Of a DNA stretch of 13,095 nt, positions 7,132-13,095 are shown piece by piece; within the stretch, counting starts at the first letter, position 1, and each line of letters starts with the position of its first letter. The notes under the pieces are model-generated. The model saw nothing but the letters and a program-made list of their open reading frames with translations. It did not search any database and was not told the DNA's origin. The translations under genes were made by a program, and so were the position numbers. Origin of the DNA: an uncultured Aquincola sp. (GTDB lineage Bacteria > Pseudomonadota > Gammaproteobacteria > Burkholderiales > Burkholderiaceae); assembly GCA_937883885.1 (NCBI GenBank), contig CAKZXL010000738.1, positions 1 through 13,095 of the forward strand, in the 5' to 3' direction.

Positions 7132-7377
7132 TTACTTGGATTGGATTTTCTGCACCGCGAACAGCAGCACCACCGCGCCCAGCACGGAAGCGATCCAGCC
7201 GGCGCCCTGGCCGGCCTGGTACCAGCCCGCTGCCTGGCCGACGTAGCCGGCGATGAAGGAGCCGGCGATGCCCAGCAGCGCGGTGAGGATCCAGCCCATC
7301 TTCTGCTCGCCCGGCATGACCAGGCGCGCCAGCGCCCCGACGATCAGGCCGACGATGAAGGTTCCGATGATGCCCAT
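7132..7377 (-). CDS. GlsB/YeaQ/YmgE family stress-response membrane protein
   Basis: Small, very hydrophobic protein of 81 aa with three membrane segments: about 2-20 (GIIGTFIVGLIVGALARLV), 28-47 and 58-75. MPGEQKMGWILTALLGIAGS (21-40) is the hallmark of the transglycosylase-associated family (PF04226). Members are known mainly as stress-induced inner-membrane proteins whose biochemical role is not settled, and the family name does not prove a link to transglycosylases. The ATG at 7377 is supported by AGGA 9 nt upstream. The frame stays open upstream against alr, but the family N-terminus starts here. It lies 86 bp after alr and 18 bp before the thioesterase gene. Confidence 0.92.
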   Translation of the reverse strand: MGIIGTFIVGLIVGALARLVMPGEQKMGWILTALLGIAGSFIAGYVGQAAGWYQAGQGAGWIASVLGAVVLLFAVQKIQSK

Positions 7378-7463
7378 GAAGGTGTTTCCTGAGTGGTGAT
7401 GAAGGCGGCCGACCTTAGCAGCGGCCGTTGGCGGGCCTGTGTACGCGGCCGCGGCCGAGGTCC

Positions 7464-8561
7464 TCAGGCGACAACTTCGACCGGCACGCGTGGCGCCAAG
7501 GCACACATCAGCTCGTAGCCCAGGGTGCCGGCGGCCTGCGCCACCTCGTCGATCGCAAGCACCGTGCCGTCGGCAGCGCGGCCCCACAGCGTGACCTCGG
7601 TGCCCGGGCCGGCATGGGGCACCGGCGTCAGGTCCACCGCCAGCATGTCCATCGACACCCGGCCCAGCGTGCGGGTGCGCACACCGTCCACCAGCACCGG
7701 GGTGCCGGTGTCGGCCACGCGGGGGTAGCCGTCGGCGTAGCCGCAGGCCACCACGCCCACGCGCAGCGGCTCGGTGGCGGTGAAGCGGGCGCCATAGCCC
7801 ACGCTGTCGCCGGCGGCCAGCTGCTGCACCGCGATCAGGCGCGAGCGCAGCGTCATCGCCGGCTGCAGGCCCCAGTGGGCGATGTCGTGGGCCGGAAAGT
7901 CGGGGCTGCTGCCGTAGGCCAGGATGCCCGGGCGCACCCAGTCGGCGCGCACCGCCGGGTCGGCGCCGAAGCGCAGCACCGCCGCGCTGTTGGCCAGGCT
8001 GCGCTCGCCGGTCAGGTCGGCGGTGGCGGCGGTGAAGGCGGCCAGCTGCCGGGCCACGCCTTCGTCGCCATCGGCGGTGGCGAAGTGGGTCATCAGCGAG
8101 ATCTCGTCCACCTGCGGCAGCGCGTTCAGCCGCGTCCAGGCGGCGCGGAAGGCGCCGGCCCGCAAGCCCAGGCGGTTCATGCCGCTGTTCATCTTCAGGA
8201 ACACGCGGTGGGGCTTTTGCGTCTTGTGGGCGGCCAGCCAGTCGATCTGCTCGGTGCAGTGCACCACGTGCCACAGGTCGAGCCGCGAGCACAGCTCCAG
8301 GTCGCGTGGCTCGAACACGCCTTCGAGCAGCAGGATGGGCCCGCGCCAGCCCAGCGAGCGAACTTTTTCAGCCTCGGCCAGGTCTAGCAGCGCGAAGCCG
8401 TCGGCAGCGCGCAGGCCTTCGTAGGCACGGTCGATGCCGTGACCGTAGGCATTGGCCTTCACAATCGCCCAGATCCGGGCGTCCGGGGCGGCCTGGCGCG
8501 CCTGCTGGAGGTTGTGGGCCAGCGCTTCGGTATGGATCAGGGCCTGGATCGGACGGGGCAT
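7464..8561 (-). CDS. alr: Alanine racemase
   Basis: PLP enzyme that converts L-alanine to D-alanine for peptidoglycan. The protein is 365 aa with the usual layout, an N-terminal TIM barrel and a C-terminal beta domain. The PLP lysine is K35 in [11 protein letters not shown], and the second catalytic base is Y256 in SVGYGARF. R130 in MNSGMNRLG and R210 in RPGILAYG are the conserved arginines near substrate and cofactor. GYADGYPR (274-281) and GRVSMDML (300-307) are further family motifs. The ATG at 8561 fits the family start (MPRPIQALI), although its ribosome binding site is weak. It is divergent from lplT across 113 bp and heads the minus-strand run alr, GlsB-type gene, thioesterase, arfB; the 86-bp gap after it may hold a secondary promoter. 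Confidence 0.96.
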   Translation of the reverse strand: MPRPIQALIHTEALAHNLQQARQAAPDARIWAIVKANAYGHGIDRAYEGLRAADGFALLDLAEAEKVRSLGWRGPILLLEGVFEPRDLELCSRLDLWHVVHCTEQIDWLAAHKTQKPHRVFLKMNSGMNRLGLRAGAFRAAWTRLNALPQVDEISLMTHFATADGDEGVARQLAAFTAATADLTGERSLANSAAVLRFGADPAVRADWVRPGILAYGSSPDFPAHDIAHWGLQPAMTLRSRLIAVQQLAAGDSVGYGARFTATEPLRVGVVACGYADGYPRVADTGTPVLVDGVRTRTLGRVSMDMLAVDLTPVPHAGPGTEVTLWGRAADGTVLAIDEVAQAAGTLGYELMCALAPRVPVEVVA

Positions 8562-8598
8562 CTTCGGATTTTGCCCCGGTGTTGTTGCAAAAGCCGCG

Positions 8599-8607
8599 TG
8601 CTATAAA
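8599..8607 (+). promoter_or_regulatory. Candidate extended -10 promoter (TGCTATAAA) for lplT
   Basis: TG at 8599-8600, one base, then TATAAA at 8602-8607 form an extended -10 element in the alr/lplT divergent region. Possible -35 hexamers upstream are TGTTGT at 8580-8585 (16-bp spacer) or TTGTTG at 8582-8587 (14-bp spacer, too short), so the -35 is weak, as is tolerated with an extended -10. It lies 68 bp before the lplT ATG. It stands out as AT-rich in very GC-rich DNA, but the call is by eye only. Confidence 0.4.
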
Positions 8608-8674
8608 CCCGGCGCCTTGCGTGGAGACCTCTTTTGGAAGCCTGTGTACGAATCGGGCGGCCTCACCGTCGCGA

Positions 8675-9949
8675 ATGAAAAAAGGCTTCTACACCATCAT
8701 GTCAGCGCAGTTCTTCAGCTCGCTGGCAGACAACGCCTTGCTGGTGGCTGCGATCGAGCTGTTGAAGTCGACCGGGGCGCCCGCGTGGCAGGTTCCGGCG
8801 CTGACGCCGATGTTCGCGCTCTTCTACGTGGTGCTGGCCCCGTTCGTGGGGGCGTTCGCCGATGCCGTGCCCAAGGGCAAGGTCATGTTCTTCTCGAACG
8901 CCATCAAGGTGGCCGGCTGCCTGTTCATGCTGTTCGGCGGCCACCCGCTGCTGGCCTATGCCATCGTCGGTCTGGGGGCGGCGGCCTATTCGCCGGCCAA
9001 GTACGGCATCCTGACCGAGCTGCTGCCGCCTTCACAGCTGGTCAAGGCCAACGGCTGGATCGAAGGGCTGACCATCGCCTCGGTCATCCTGGGCATCCTG
9101 CTGGGTGGCCAGCTGGTGGGCCCCAAGGTGGCGCCGATGCTGCTGGGCTTCGACCTGCCGGGCGTGGACACCGGCATCGACACGCCGCCCGAAGCGGCCA
9201 TTGCCTCGATGGTGCTGCTGTACATCATCGCGGCGGTGTTCAACCTCTTCATCCCCCGCACCGACGCGCCGCTGCAGCCGATGACGCACGGCATCACCGG
9301 CCTGGTGCGCGACTTCTCGCAGTGCAACGCCCGCCTGTGGTCGGACAAGCTGGGCCAGATCTCGCTGGCCACCACCACCATGTTCTGGGGCGTGGGCGGC
9401 AACCTGCGCGTCATCGTGTTCGCCTGGGCGGCGGCGGCGCTGGGCTACACCACCACGCAGGCCTCCACCCTGGGCGGCGTGGTGGCCATCGGCACCGCGG
9501 TCGGGGCGGTGGTGGCCTCGCTCTACATGCGGCTGGACCGCGCCACCAGCGTCATCCCGCTGGGCATCGCCATGGGCGTGCTGATCATCGGACTGAACCT
9601 GCTCACCAACGTGTGGGCGGCGGTGCCTTTCCTGATTCTGCTGGGTGCGCTGGGCGGCTATCTGGTGGTGCCGATGAACGCGCTGCTGCAGCACCGCGGC
9701 CACAACCTGATGGGCGCGGGCCGGTCGATCGCGGTGCAGAACTTCAACGAGCAGGCCTGCATCCTGGGGCTGGGCGCCTTCTACACGGGCATGACCAAGC
9801 TCAGCCTGTCGGCCTTTGCCGCCATCGCGGTGTTCGGCGTGGTGGTCATGGGCACGATGGAGCTGATCCGCCGCTGGCACCGCAGCAACCTGAAGAACCA
9901 CGGCGAAGAGGTGCAGCGGCTGCTGGCCATTGCCCGCAGTGATCACTAA
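8675..9949 (+). CDS. lplT: Lysophospholipid transporter LplT (MFS)
   Basis: Major-facilitator protein that flips lysophospholipids across the inner membrane for re-acylation. The protein is 424 aa, longer than the 397 of E. coli, with about 12 hydrophobic segments. It opens with MKKGFYTIMSAQFFSSLADN, the typical LplT N-terminus, and has GAAAYSPAKYGILTELLP (98-115) and NGWIEGLTIASVILG, both characteristic of this subfamily. A 30-residue hydrophilic insert (about 158-180, GVDTGIDTPPEA) separates two helices. In enterobacteria lplT is followed by or fused to aas, the acyltransferase. Here no acyltransferase adjoins it, and the next gene is a DMT transporter that overlaps its 3' end. The ATG at 8675 lacks an obvious Shine-Dalgarno site. 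The in-frame extension upstream to 8306 runs antisense to alr and is rejected. Confidence 0.93.
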   Translation: MKKGFYTIMSAQFFSSLADNALLVAAIELLKSTGAPAWQVPALTPMFALFYVVLAPFVGAFADAVPKGKVMFFSNAIKVAGCLFMLFGGHPLLAYAIVGLGAAAYSPAKYGILTELLPPSQLVKANGWIEGLTIASVILGILLGGQLVGPKVAPMLLGFDLPGVDTGIDTPPEAAIASMVLLYIIAAVFNLFIPRTDAPLQPMTHGITGLVRDFSQCNARLWSDKLGQISLATTTMFWGVGGNLRVIVFAWAAAALGYTTTQASTLGGVVAIGTAVGAVVASLYMRLDRATSVIPLGIAMGVLIIGLNLLTNVWAAVPFLILLGALGGYLVVPMNALLQHRGHNLMGAGRSIAVQNFNEQACILGLGAFYTGMTKLSLSAFAAIAVFGVVVMGTMELIRRWHRSNLKNHGEEVQRLLAIARSDH

Positions 9950-10841
9950 GCCGGCGGGTGCCGCCGGCGCTGCGCTGCCGGTGCTGGCGCTCGTGGCCAA
10001 CGCCTTCGTCTGGGGCGTGTCGTGGTGGCCGCTGCGCCAGTTCGAGGCACTGGGCCTGCACCCGCTGTGGAGCACCGCGCTCATCTATGCGCTGGTGCTG
10101 GTGGCATTGACGGCCTGGCGCCCCGGCGTGTGGGGCGGCCTGGCCCGCACGCCATCGCTGTGGGTGCTGGTGCTGGCTTCGGGCACCACCAACGCCGCCT
10201 TCAACTGGGGCGTGACGGTGGGCGACGTGGTGCGCGTCGTGCTGCTGTTCTACCTGATGCCGCTGTGGGCCCTGCTGCTGGCGCGCCTGCTGCTGGGTGA
10301 GCGGCTGACCCGCCTGGGCCTGCTGCGCATGGTGCTGGCGCTGGCCGGCGCCGCGGTGGTGCTGTGGCCGGCCGGCGGCGGCTGGCCCTGGCCGCGCAGC
10401 CTGGCCGAAGGGCTGGGGCTGCTGGGCGGCTTCACCTTCGCGCTCAACAACGTGTGGCTGCGGCGCGAGGCGCACCGCGCCGATGCCGAGCGCGCCACCG
10501 CCATGTTCCTGGGCGGCACCGTGGTCTCGGCCCTGGGCGCCAGCGCGCTGATGCTGGCGGGCCGGGTGGCGCCGCCCGTGCTGCCCGGCCTGGGCGGCAT
10601 CGCCGGCCTGGTGGGCCTGGCAGCGGCCTTCGTGTGCGCCAACCTTGCCTTGCAGTACGGCGCGGCGCGGCTGCGCGCAGGGGTCACCGCGGTGGTGATG
10701 CTCACCGAGATCGTGTTTGCCGCCGGCTCGGCCGCCGCACTGGGCGCCGGCAGGGTGGATGCGCGGCTGCTGCTGGGCGGCGCATTGATCGTCAGTGCCG
10801 CGCTGCTGTCGGTGCGCGGCGGCGGCGCCGCCACCGCCTGA
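9939..10841 (+). CDS. EamA/DMT family transporter
   Basis: Drug/metabolite-transporter superfamily permease of about 300 aa with ten hydrophobic segments arranged as two EamA repeats. The first repeat contains NAFVWGVSWWPLRQFEALG near residues 21-39 and ends with LLLGERLT (about 117-124), the usual junction motif. The second has FALNNVWLRRE and closes with LTEIVFAAGSAAALGAG. The substrate is unknown; members export amino acids, nucleosides or other metabolites. No ATG fits. GTG 9939 is chosen, with TTG 9930 as an alternative adding three residues; both overlap the end of lplT (by 11 or 20 nt), which suggests coupling. The stop lies within a hairpin shared with the converging gene. Confidence 0.9.
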   Translation: MITKPAGAAGAALPVLALVANAFVWGVSWWPLRQFEALGLHPLWSTALIYALVLVALTAWRPGVWGGLARTPSLWVLVLASGTTNAAFNWGVTVGDVVRVVLLFYLMPLWALLLARLLLGERLTRLGLLRMVLALAGAAVVLWPAGGGWPWPRSLAEGLGLLGGFTFALNNVWLRREAHRADAERATAMFLGGTVVSALGASALMLAGRVAPPVLPGLGGIAGLVGLAAAFVCANLALQYGAARLRAGVTAVVMLTEIVFAAGSAAALGAGRVDARLLLGGALIVSAALLSVRGGGAATA

Positions 10842-10864
10842 ACGCCGCTGCGCGCAGTGTTCAG
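10838..10864. terminator. Inverted repeat spanning both convergent stop codons, possible bidirectional terminator
   Basis: CTGAAC at 10838-10843 pairs with GTTCAG at 10859-10864. Inside it CTGCGCGCAG (10848-10857) is itself a perfect palindrome, so a stem with a small internal loop can form on either strand. It contains the TGA of the EamA gene and the TCA (stop in reverse) of the converging gene. No T tract follows on either side, so termination activity is a guess based on position. Confidence 0.3.
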
Positions 10865-11352
10865 CGGCCCTCGGGCCGGGCCTGGGGCGGCTCGTCCGGC
10901 AGCGGCTGGTCGCTGGCGCGGCGGGCCGGCACCGGCTCGCCCGGGGCGGCGGCGGGTCGCGCCGGCAGCCCCTGCACATGGCTGGCATGGGGCGGCTGCA
11001 GCGGCACGTCGGTGCCCAGCGTGTCGCGCAGGGCCACCGCCGCATCGAGCTGGCGCAGCAGGTGCAGCGGGTCGATGGGCCGCATGGTCCAGGCCAGCGC
11101 GCCGTCGGGCGCCTGGGCGCCGACGAACACCGTGTCGCCTTCGCGGCCGGCCGCCACGATGTCGTGGATGACGCCCGGATGGTCGGCGTCGGCAATGATG
11201 AAGCGGGCGTCTTCCAGCGCGGGGCTGCACAGGTAGCGCGCGCCCGGTGTGCTGGACAGGCGGAAACCCGATTCGATGGCTCTGCGCTCGAAGGGGCTGA
11301 AACCTCTCAGCGCCACGTGGTGCGCGACGGGCGGTGGCGCGCTGGCGCGCAT
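10861..11352 (-). CDS. Degenerate receiver-like protein with disordered C-terminal tail
   Basis: Encodes 163 aa. Residues about 11-105 look like a conserved betaproteobacterial domain seen in some response-regulator-like proteins: GFSPFER (17-23), FIIADADHPG (51-60), GDTVFVGAQAP (72-82) and RPIDPLHLLRQLD (91-103). DADHPG and RPID sit where a receiver has its acceptor Asp loop and its Lys-Pro motif, with Arg in place of Lys, so this may be a pseudo-receiver that does not signal by normal phosphorylation; that reading is inference. Residues 115-163 are Pro, Ala and Arg rich and probably disordered, with no output domain. GGAGG 7 nt before the ATG at 11352 fixes the start, and a candidate promoter lies further upstream. 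The gene converges on the EamA gene and is divergent from gpx. Whether the C-terminus is a natural end or the remnant of a longer protein cannot be told. Confidence 0.8.
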   Translation of the reverse strand: MRASAPPPVAHHVALRGFSPFERRAIESGFRLSSTPGARYLCSPALEDARFIIADADHPGVIHDIVAAGREGDTVFVGAQAPDGALAWTMRPIDPLHLLRQLDAAVALRDTLGTDVPLQPPHASHVQGLPARPAAAPGEPVPARRASDQPLPDEPPQARPEGR

Positions 11353-11407
11353 GGAAAAACCTCCGGGGAAAAAGCCGGCCCGAAGGCGCGGCGCAAGAAA
11401 CGTTCAG

Positions 11408-11438
11408 AGCATAGGGCGGCACGGGCCGGCGCTGTCAA
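11408..11438 (-). promoter_or_regulatory. Candidate sigma-70 promoter for the receiver-like gene
   Basis: On the minus strand a consensus -35 TTGACA (11438..11433) is followed after 19 bp by TATGCT (11413..11408). The hexamers are good but the spacer is 1-2 bp longer than optimal. The -10 stands 55 bp before the ATG at 11352, which itself has a strong ribosome binding site, so the position suits that gene. Confidence 0.45.
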
Positions 11439-11513
11439 TGACGGCAGGCCACGCCCCCCCAGTTCACCGTGGCGATTAGGATGCCTGCCCCGTTGGCAAC
11501 CGGCGCGCCGCTG

Positions 11514-12002
11514 ATGACACCCTCCCCGATCTTCGACTTTGAAGCGCAGTCCATCGACGGCCGGCCCGTGCGGCTGGCCGACTACCAGGGCCAGGTGATG
11601 CTGATCGTCAACACCGCCAGCCAGTGCGGCTTCACGCCGCAGTTCGCCGGGCTGGAGGCGCTGTGGCAGGCCTACCGCGAGCGCGGCCTGGTGGTGCTGG
11701 GTTTTCCGAGCAATGAGTTCGGCGGCCAGGACCCCGGCAGCAACGAGCAGATCGCCTCCTTCTGCAGCCTGAACTACGGGGTGCAGTTCCCGATGATGGC
11801 CAAGGTCAAGGTCAACGGGGCCGAGGCCCACCCGCTGTACAAGTGGCTGACGGCCGAGGCGCCTGGGCTGCTGGGTACCAAGGCCATCAAGTGGAACTTC
11901 ACCAAGTTCCTGGTCGGGCGCGACGGCCGGGTGATCCGCCGCTACGCGCCCACCGACAAACCCGAATCGCTCAAGGCCGACATCGAAGCGGCCCTCGGAT
12001 AA
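11514..12002 (+). CDS. Glutathione peroxidase family thiol peroxidase (Cys type)
   Basis: Reduces hydrogen peroxide or organic hydroperoxides with a thiol donor; the bacterial enzymes often use thioredoxin rather than glutathione. The protein is 162 aa with a thioredoxin fold. The peroxidatic cysteine is C38 in NTASQCGFTPQF. The catalytic partners Q72 (GGQDPGSNEQI), W127 and N128 (KWNFTKF) are all present. C84 in SFCSLNYGVQFP is a second cysteine in the region where resolving cysteines occur. ATG 11514 gives the family's normal N-terminus (MTPSPIFDFEAQSIDG). In-frame GTG 11469 and ATG 11481 would add 15 or 11 residues of no clear homology. No start has a good ribosome binding site. There is no signal peptide from 11514, so it should be cytoplasmic. 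The aminotransferase gene follows after 23 bp. Confidence 0.93.
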   Translation: MTPSPIFDFEAQSIDGRPVRLADYQGQVMLIVNTASQCGFTPQFAGLEALWQAYRERGLVVLGFPSNEFGGQDPGSNEQIASFCSLNYGVQFPMMAKVKVNGAEAHPLYKWLTAEAPGLLGTKAIKWNFTKFLVGRDGRVIRRYAPTDKPESLKADIEAALG

Positions 12003-12025
12003 TCCGCCATCCCTTGGAGAGACCC

Positions 12026-13095
12026 ATGTCCATGTTCCAGCACATCGAACCCTACGGCGGCGACCCCATCCTGGGCCTGAACGACGCCTTCCAGAAGGAC
12101 CCGCGCCCCCACAAGGCCAACCTGTCGATCGGCATCTACTTCGATGACGCCGGCGGCATTCCGGTGCTGGACTGCGTGCGCCAGGCCGAGCAGCAGCTGG
12201 TCAACGAAGGCGGCGCCAAGGCCTACCTGCCGATGGAAGGCCTGGCCGCCTGCCGCCAGGGCGTGCAGGCGCTGCTGTTCGGCGCCGACCATGAGGCGGT
12301 GACCAGCGGCCGCATCGCCACGCTGCAGACCGTGGGCAGCAGCGGCGGCCTGAAGGTGGGCGGCGATTTCATCAAGCGCTGGCTGCCCGACGCGCAGGTG
12401 TACGTGAGTGACCCCACCTGGGACAACCACCGCGCGATGTTCGAAGGCTGCGGCCTGACGGTGAACACCTACCCGTACTACGACCCCGCCACCGGCGGCG
12501 TGAAGTTCGGCGAGATGCTGGAAGCGCTGCAAAAGCTGTCGCGCGGCAGCGTGGTGCTGATGCATGCTTGCTGCCACAACCCCACCGGCGTCGACCTGAC
12601 CCCGGCCCAGTGGGAGCAGCTGATCCCGGTGCTCAAGGCCGGCGGCCTGCTGCCCTACCTGGACCTGGCCTACCAGGGCTACGGCCAGGGCATCGACGAA
12701 GACGCGTTCGCGGTGCGGGCGCTGGCCAGCGCCGGCCTGTCGTTCTTCATCGCCAACTCGTTCAGCAAGAGCATGAGCCTGTACGGTGAGCGTGCCGGCG
12801 CGCTGAGCGTGGTGTGCCAGGACGCGGCCGAGGCCGAACTGGTGCTGGGCCAGTTGCGCGCCACCGTGCGCCGCAACTACTCCAGCCCGCCGCTGCACCC
12901 CGCCGCGGTGGTGGCCAAGGTGCTGAACGACCCGGCGCTGCGCGCTTCGTGGGAAGCCGACGTGGCCGCGATGCGCGAGCGCATCCAGGCCATGCGCAAG
13001 AGCCTGCATGCGGTGCTGTCGGCCAAGCTGCCGGGCCGCAACTTCGACTACTTCCTGACCCAGCGCGGCATGTTCAGCTACACCGGCCTGACCGC
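12026..13095 (+). CDS. tyrB: Aromatic amino acid aminotransferase (TyrB/AspC, class I), 3' end outside window
   Basis: PLP-dependent fold-type I aminotransferase acting on aromatic amino acids and/or aspartate with 2-oxoglutarate. The frame is open from ATG 12026 to the window edge, 356 codons of an expected 396-400. GGAGA at 12016-12020 gives a good ribosome binding site. Visible motifs include MFQHIEPYGGDPILGLN near the start, W132 in PTWDNH, HNPTG with N185, Y211-LDLAYQG with D213, the PLP lysine K248 in NSFSKSMSLYGERAG, and R256. SLYGERAG is the group Ialpha form shared by AspC and TyrB. The choice of tyrB over aspC is a preference based on overall resemblance to betaproteobacterial aromatic aminotransferases. 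It follows gpx by 23 bp and may share its transcript. Confidence 0.93.
   Translation, partial: MSMFQHIEPYGGDPILGLNDAFQKDPRPHKANLSIGIYFDDAGGIPVLDCVRQAEQQLVNEGGAKAYLPMEGLAACRQGVQALLFGADHEAVTSGRIATLQTVGSSGGLKVGGDFIKRWLPDAQVYVSDPTWDNHRAMFEGCGLTVNTYPYYDPATGGVKFGEMLEALQKLSRGSVVLMHACCHNPTGVDLTPAQWEQLIPVLKAGGLLPYLDLAYQGYGQGIDEDAFAVRALASAGLSFFIANSFSKSMSLYGERAGALSVVCQDAAEAELVLGQLRATVRRNYSSPPLHPAAVVAKVLNDPALRASWEADVAAMRERIQAMRKSLHAVLSAKLPGRNFDYFLTQRGMFSYTGLT

Noticed and set aside
7378..7463. GC-rich self-complementary stretch (including GCGGCCGCGGCC) between alr and the GlsB-type gene as a terminator
   Set aside because: The repeats are short CGG/CCG runs that are common in this DNA, with no T tract and no clear single stem.
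7428..8387. 319-codon plus-strand frame opposite alr
   Set aside because: Antisense shadow; alr is complete with K35 and Y256.
8452..11195. Long frames overlapping lplT and the EamA gene on either strand (up to 496 codons)
   Set aside because: They lack membrane segments or motifs, while the true frames show 12 and 10 clear hydrophobic segments.
11942..13009. 355-codon minus-strand frame opposite the aminotransferase
   Set aside because: Shadow of tyrB, whose plus frame has the PLP lysine, HNPTG and a good ribosome binding site.

Overview
The window is ordinary-looking, very GC-rich chromosome from a betaproteobacterium. It most resembles Burkholderiales of the Ideonella/Leptothrix/Rubrivivax type. 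This placement rests on protein character, GC-rich codon use and gene content (radA near alr and lplT, a class I lipase with its foldase, a tyrB-type aminotransferase); no marker RNA is present. Coding density is close to complete, and no IS element, integrase, CRISPR array, tRNA or rRNA was seen.

Layout. Positions 1-968 (minus): ilvE, followed on the same strand by the first codons of another gene. Positions 1119-1598 (plus): a small lipoprotein gene divergent from ilvE. Positions 1611-1666: a strong hairpin and a 12-bp perfect palindrome that lead into a lipase/lipase-foldase operon (1738-3638), whose two genes overlap. Positions 3659-5495 (minus): radA followed by a two-helix membrane protein of unknown function. 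Positions 5561-6202 (plus): a LysE/RhtB exporter. Positions 6203-8561 (minus): a four-gene run, alr, a GlsB/YeaQ-type membrane protein, a hotdog acyl-CoA thioesterase and arfB. The last two are coupled through ATGA. Positions 8675-10841 (plus): lplT overlapping an EamA/DMT transporter. Positions 10861-11352 (minus): a degenerate receiver-like protein with a disordered tail. Positions 11514-13095 (plus): a glutathione peroxidase and an aromatic aminotransferase cut by the window edge.

Biologically, most of the window is housekeeping: branched-chain and aromatic amino acid transamination (ilvE, tyrB), D-alanine supply (alr), lysophospholipid uptake (lplT), DNA repair (radA), ribosome rescue (arfB) and peroxide defence (gpx). 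The clearest accessory function is secreted lipolysis. The lipase has its catalytic triad, disulfide cysteines and a calcium ligand, and its dedicated membrane-anchored foldase is translated from an overlapping start.

I found no convincing new multi-gene system. The items most worth a second look are the divergent foldase signature, the palindrome upstream of the lipase, the receiver-like orphan at 10861-11352 and the unknown membrane protein behind radA. Many long open frames opposite real genes are GC-driven shadows and were left out.
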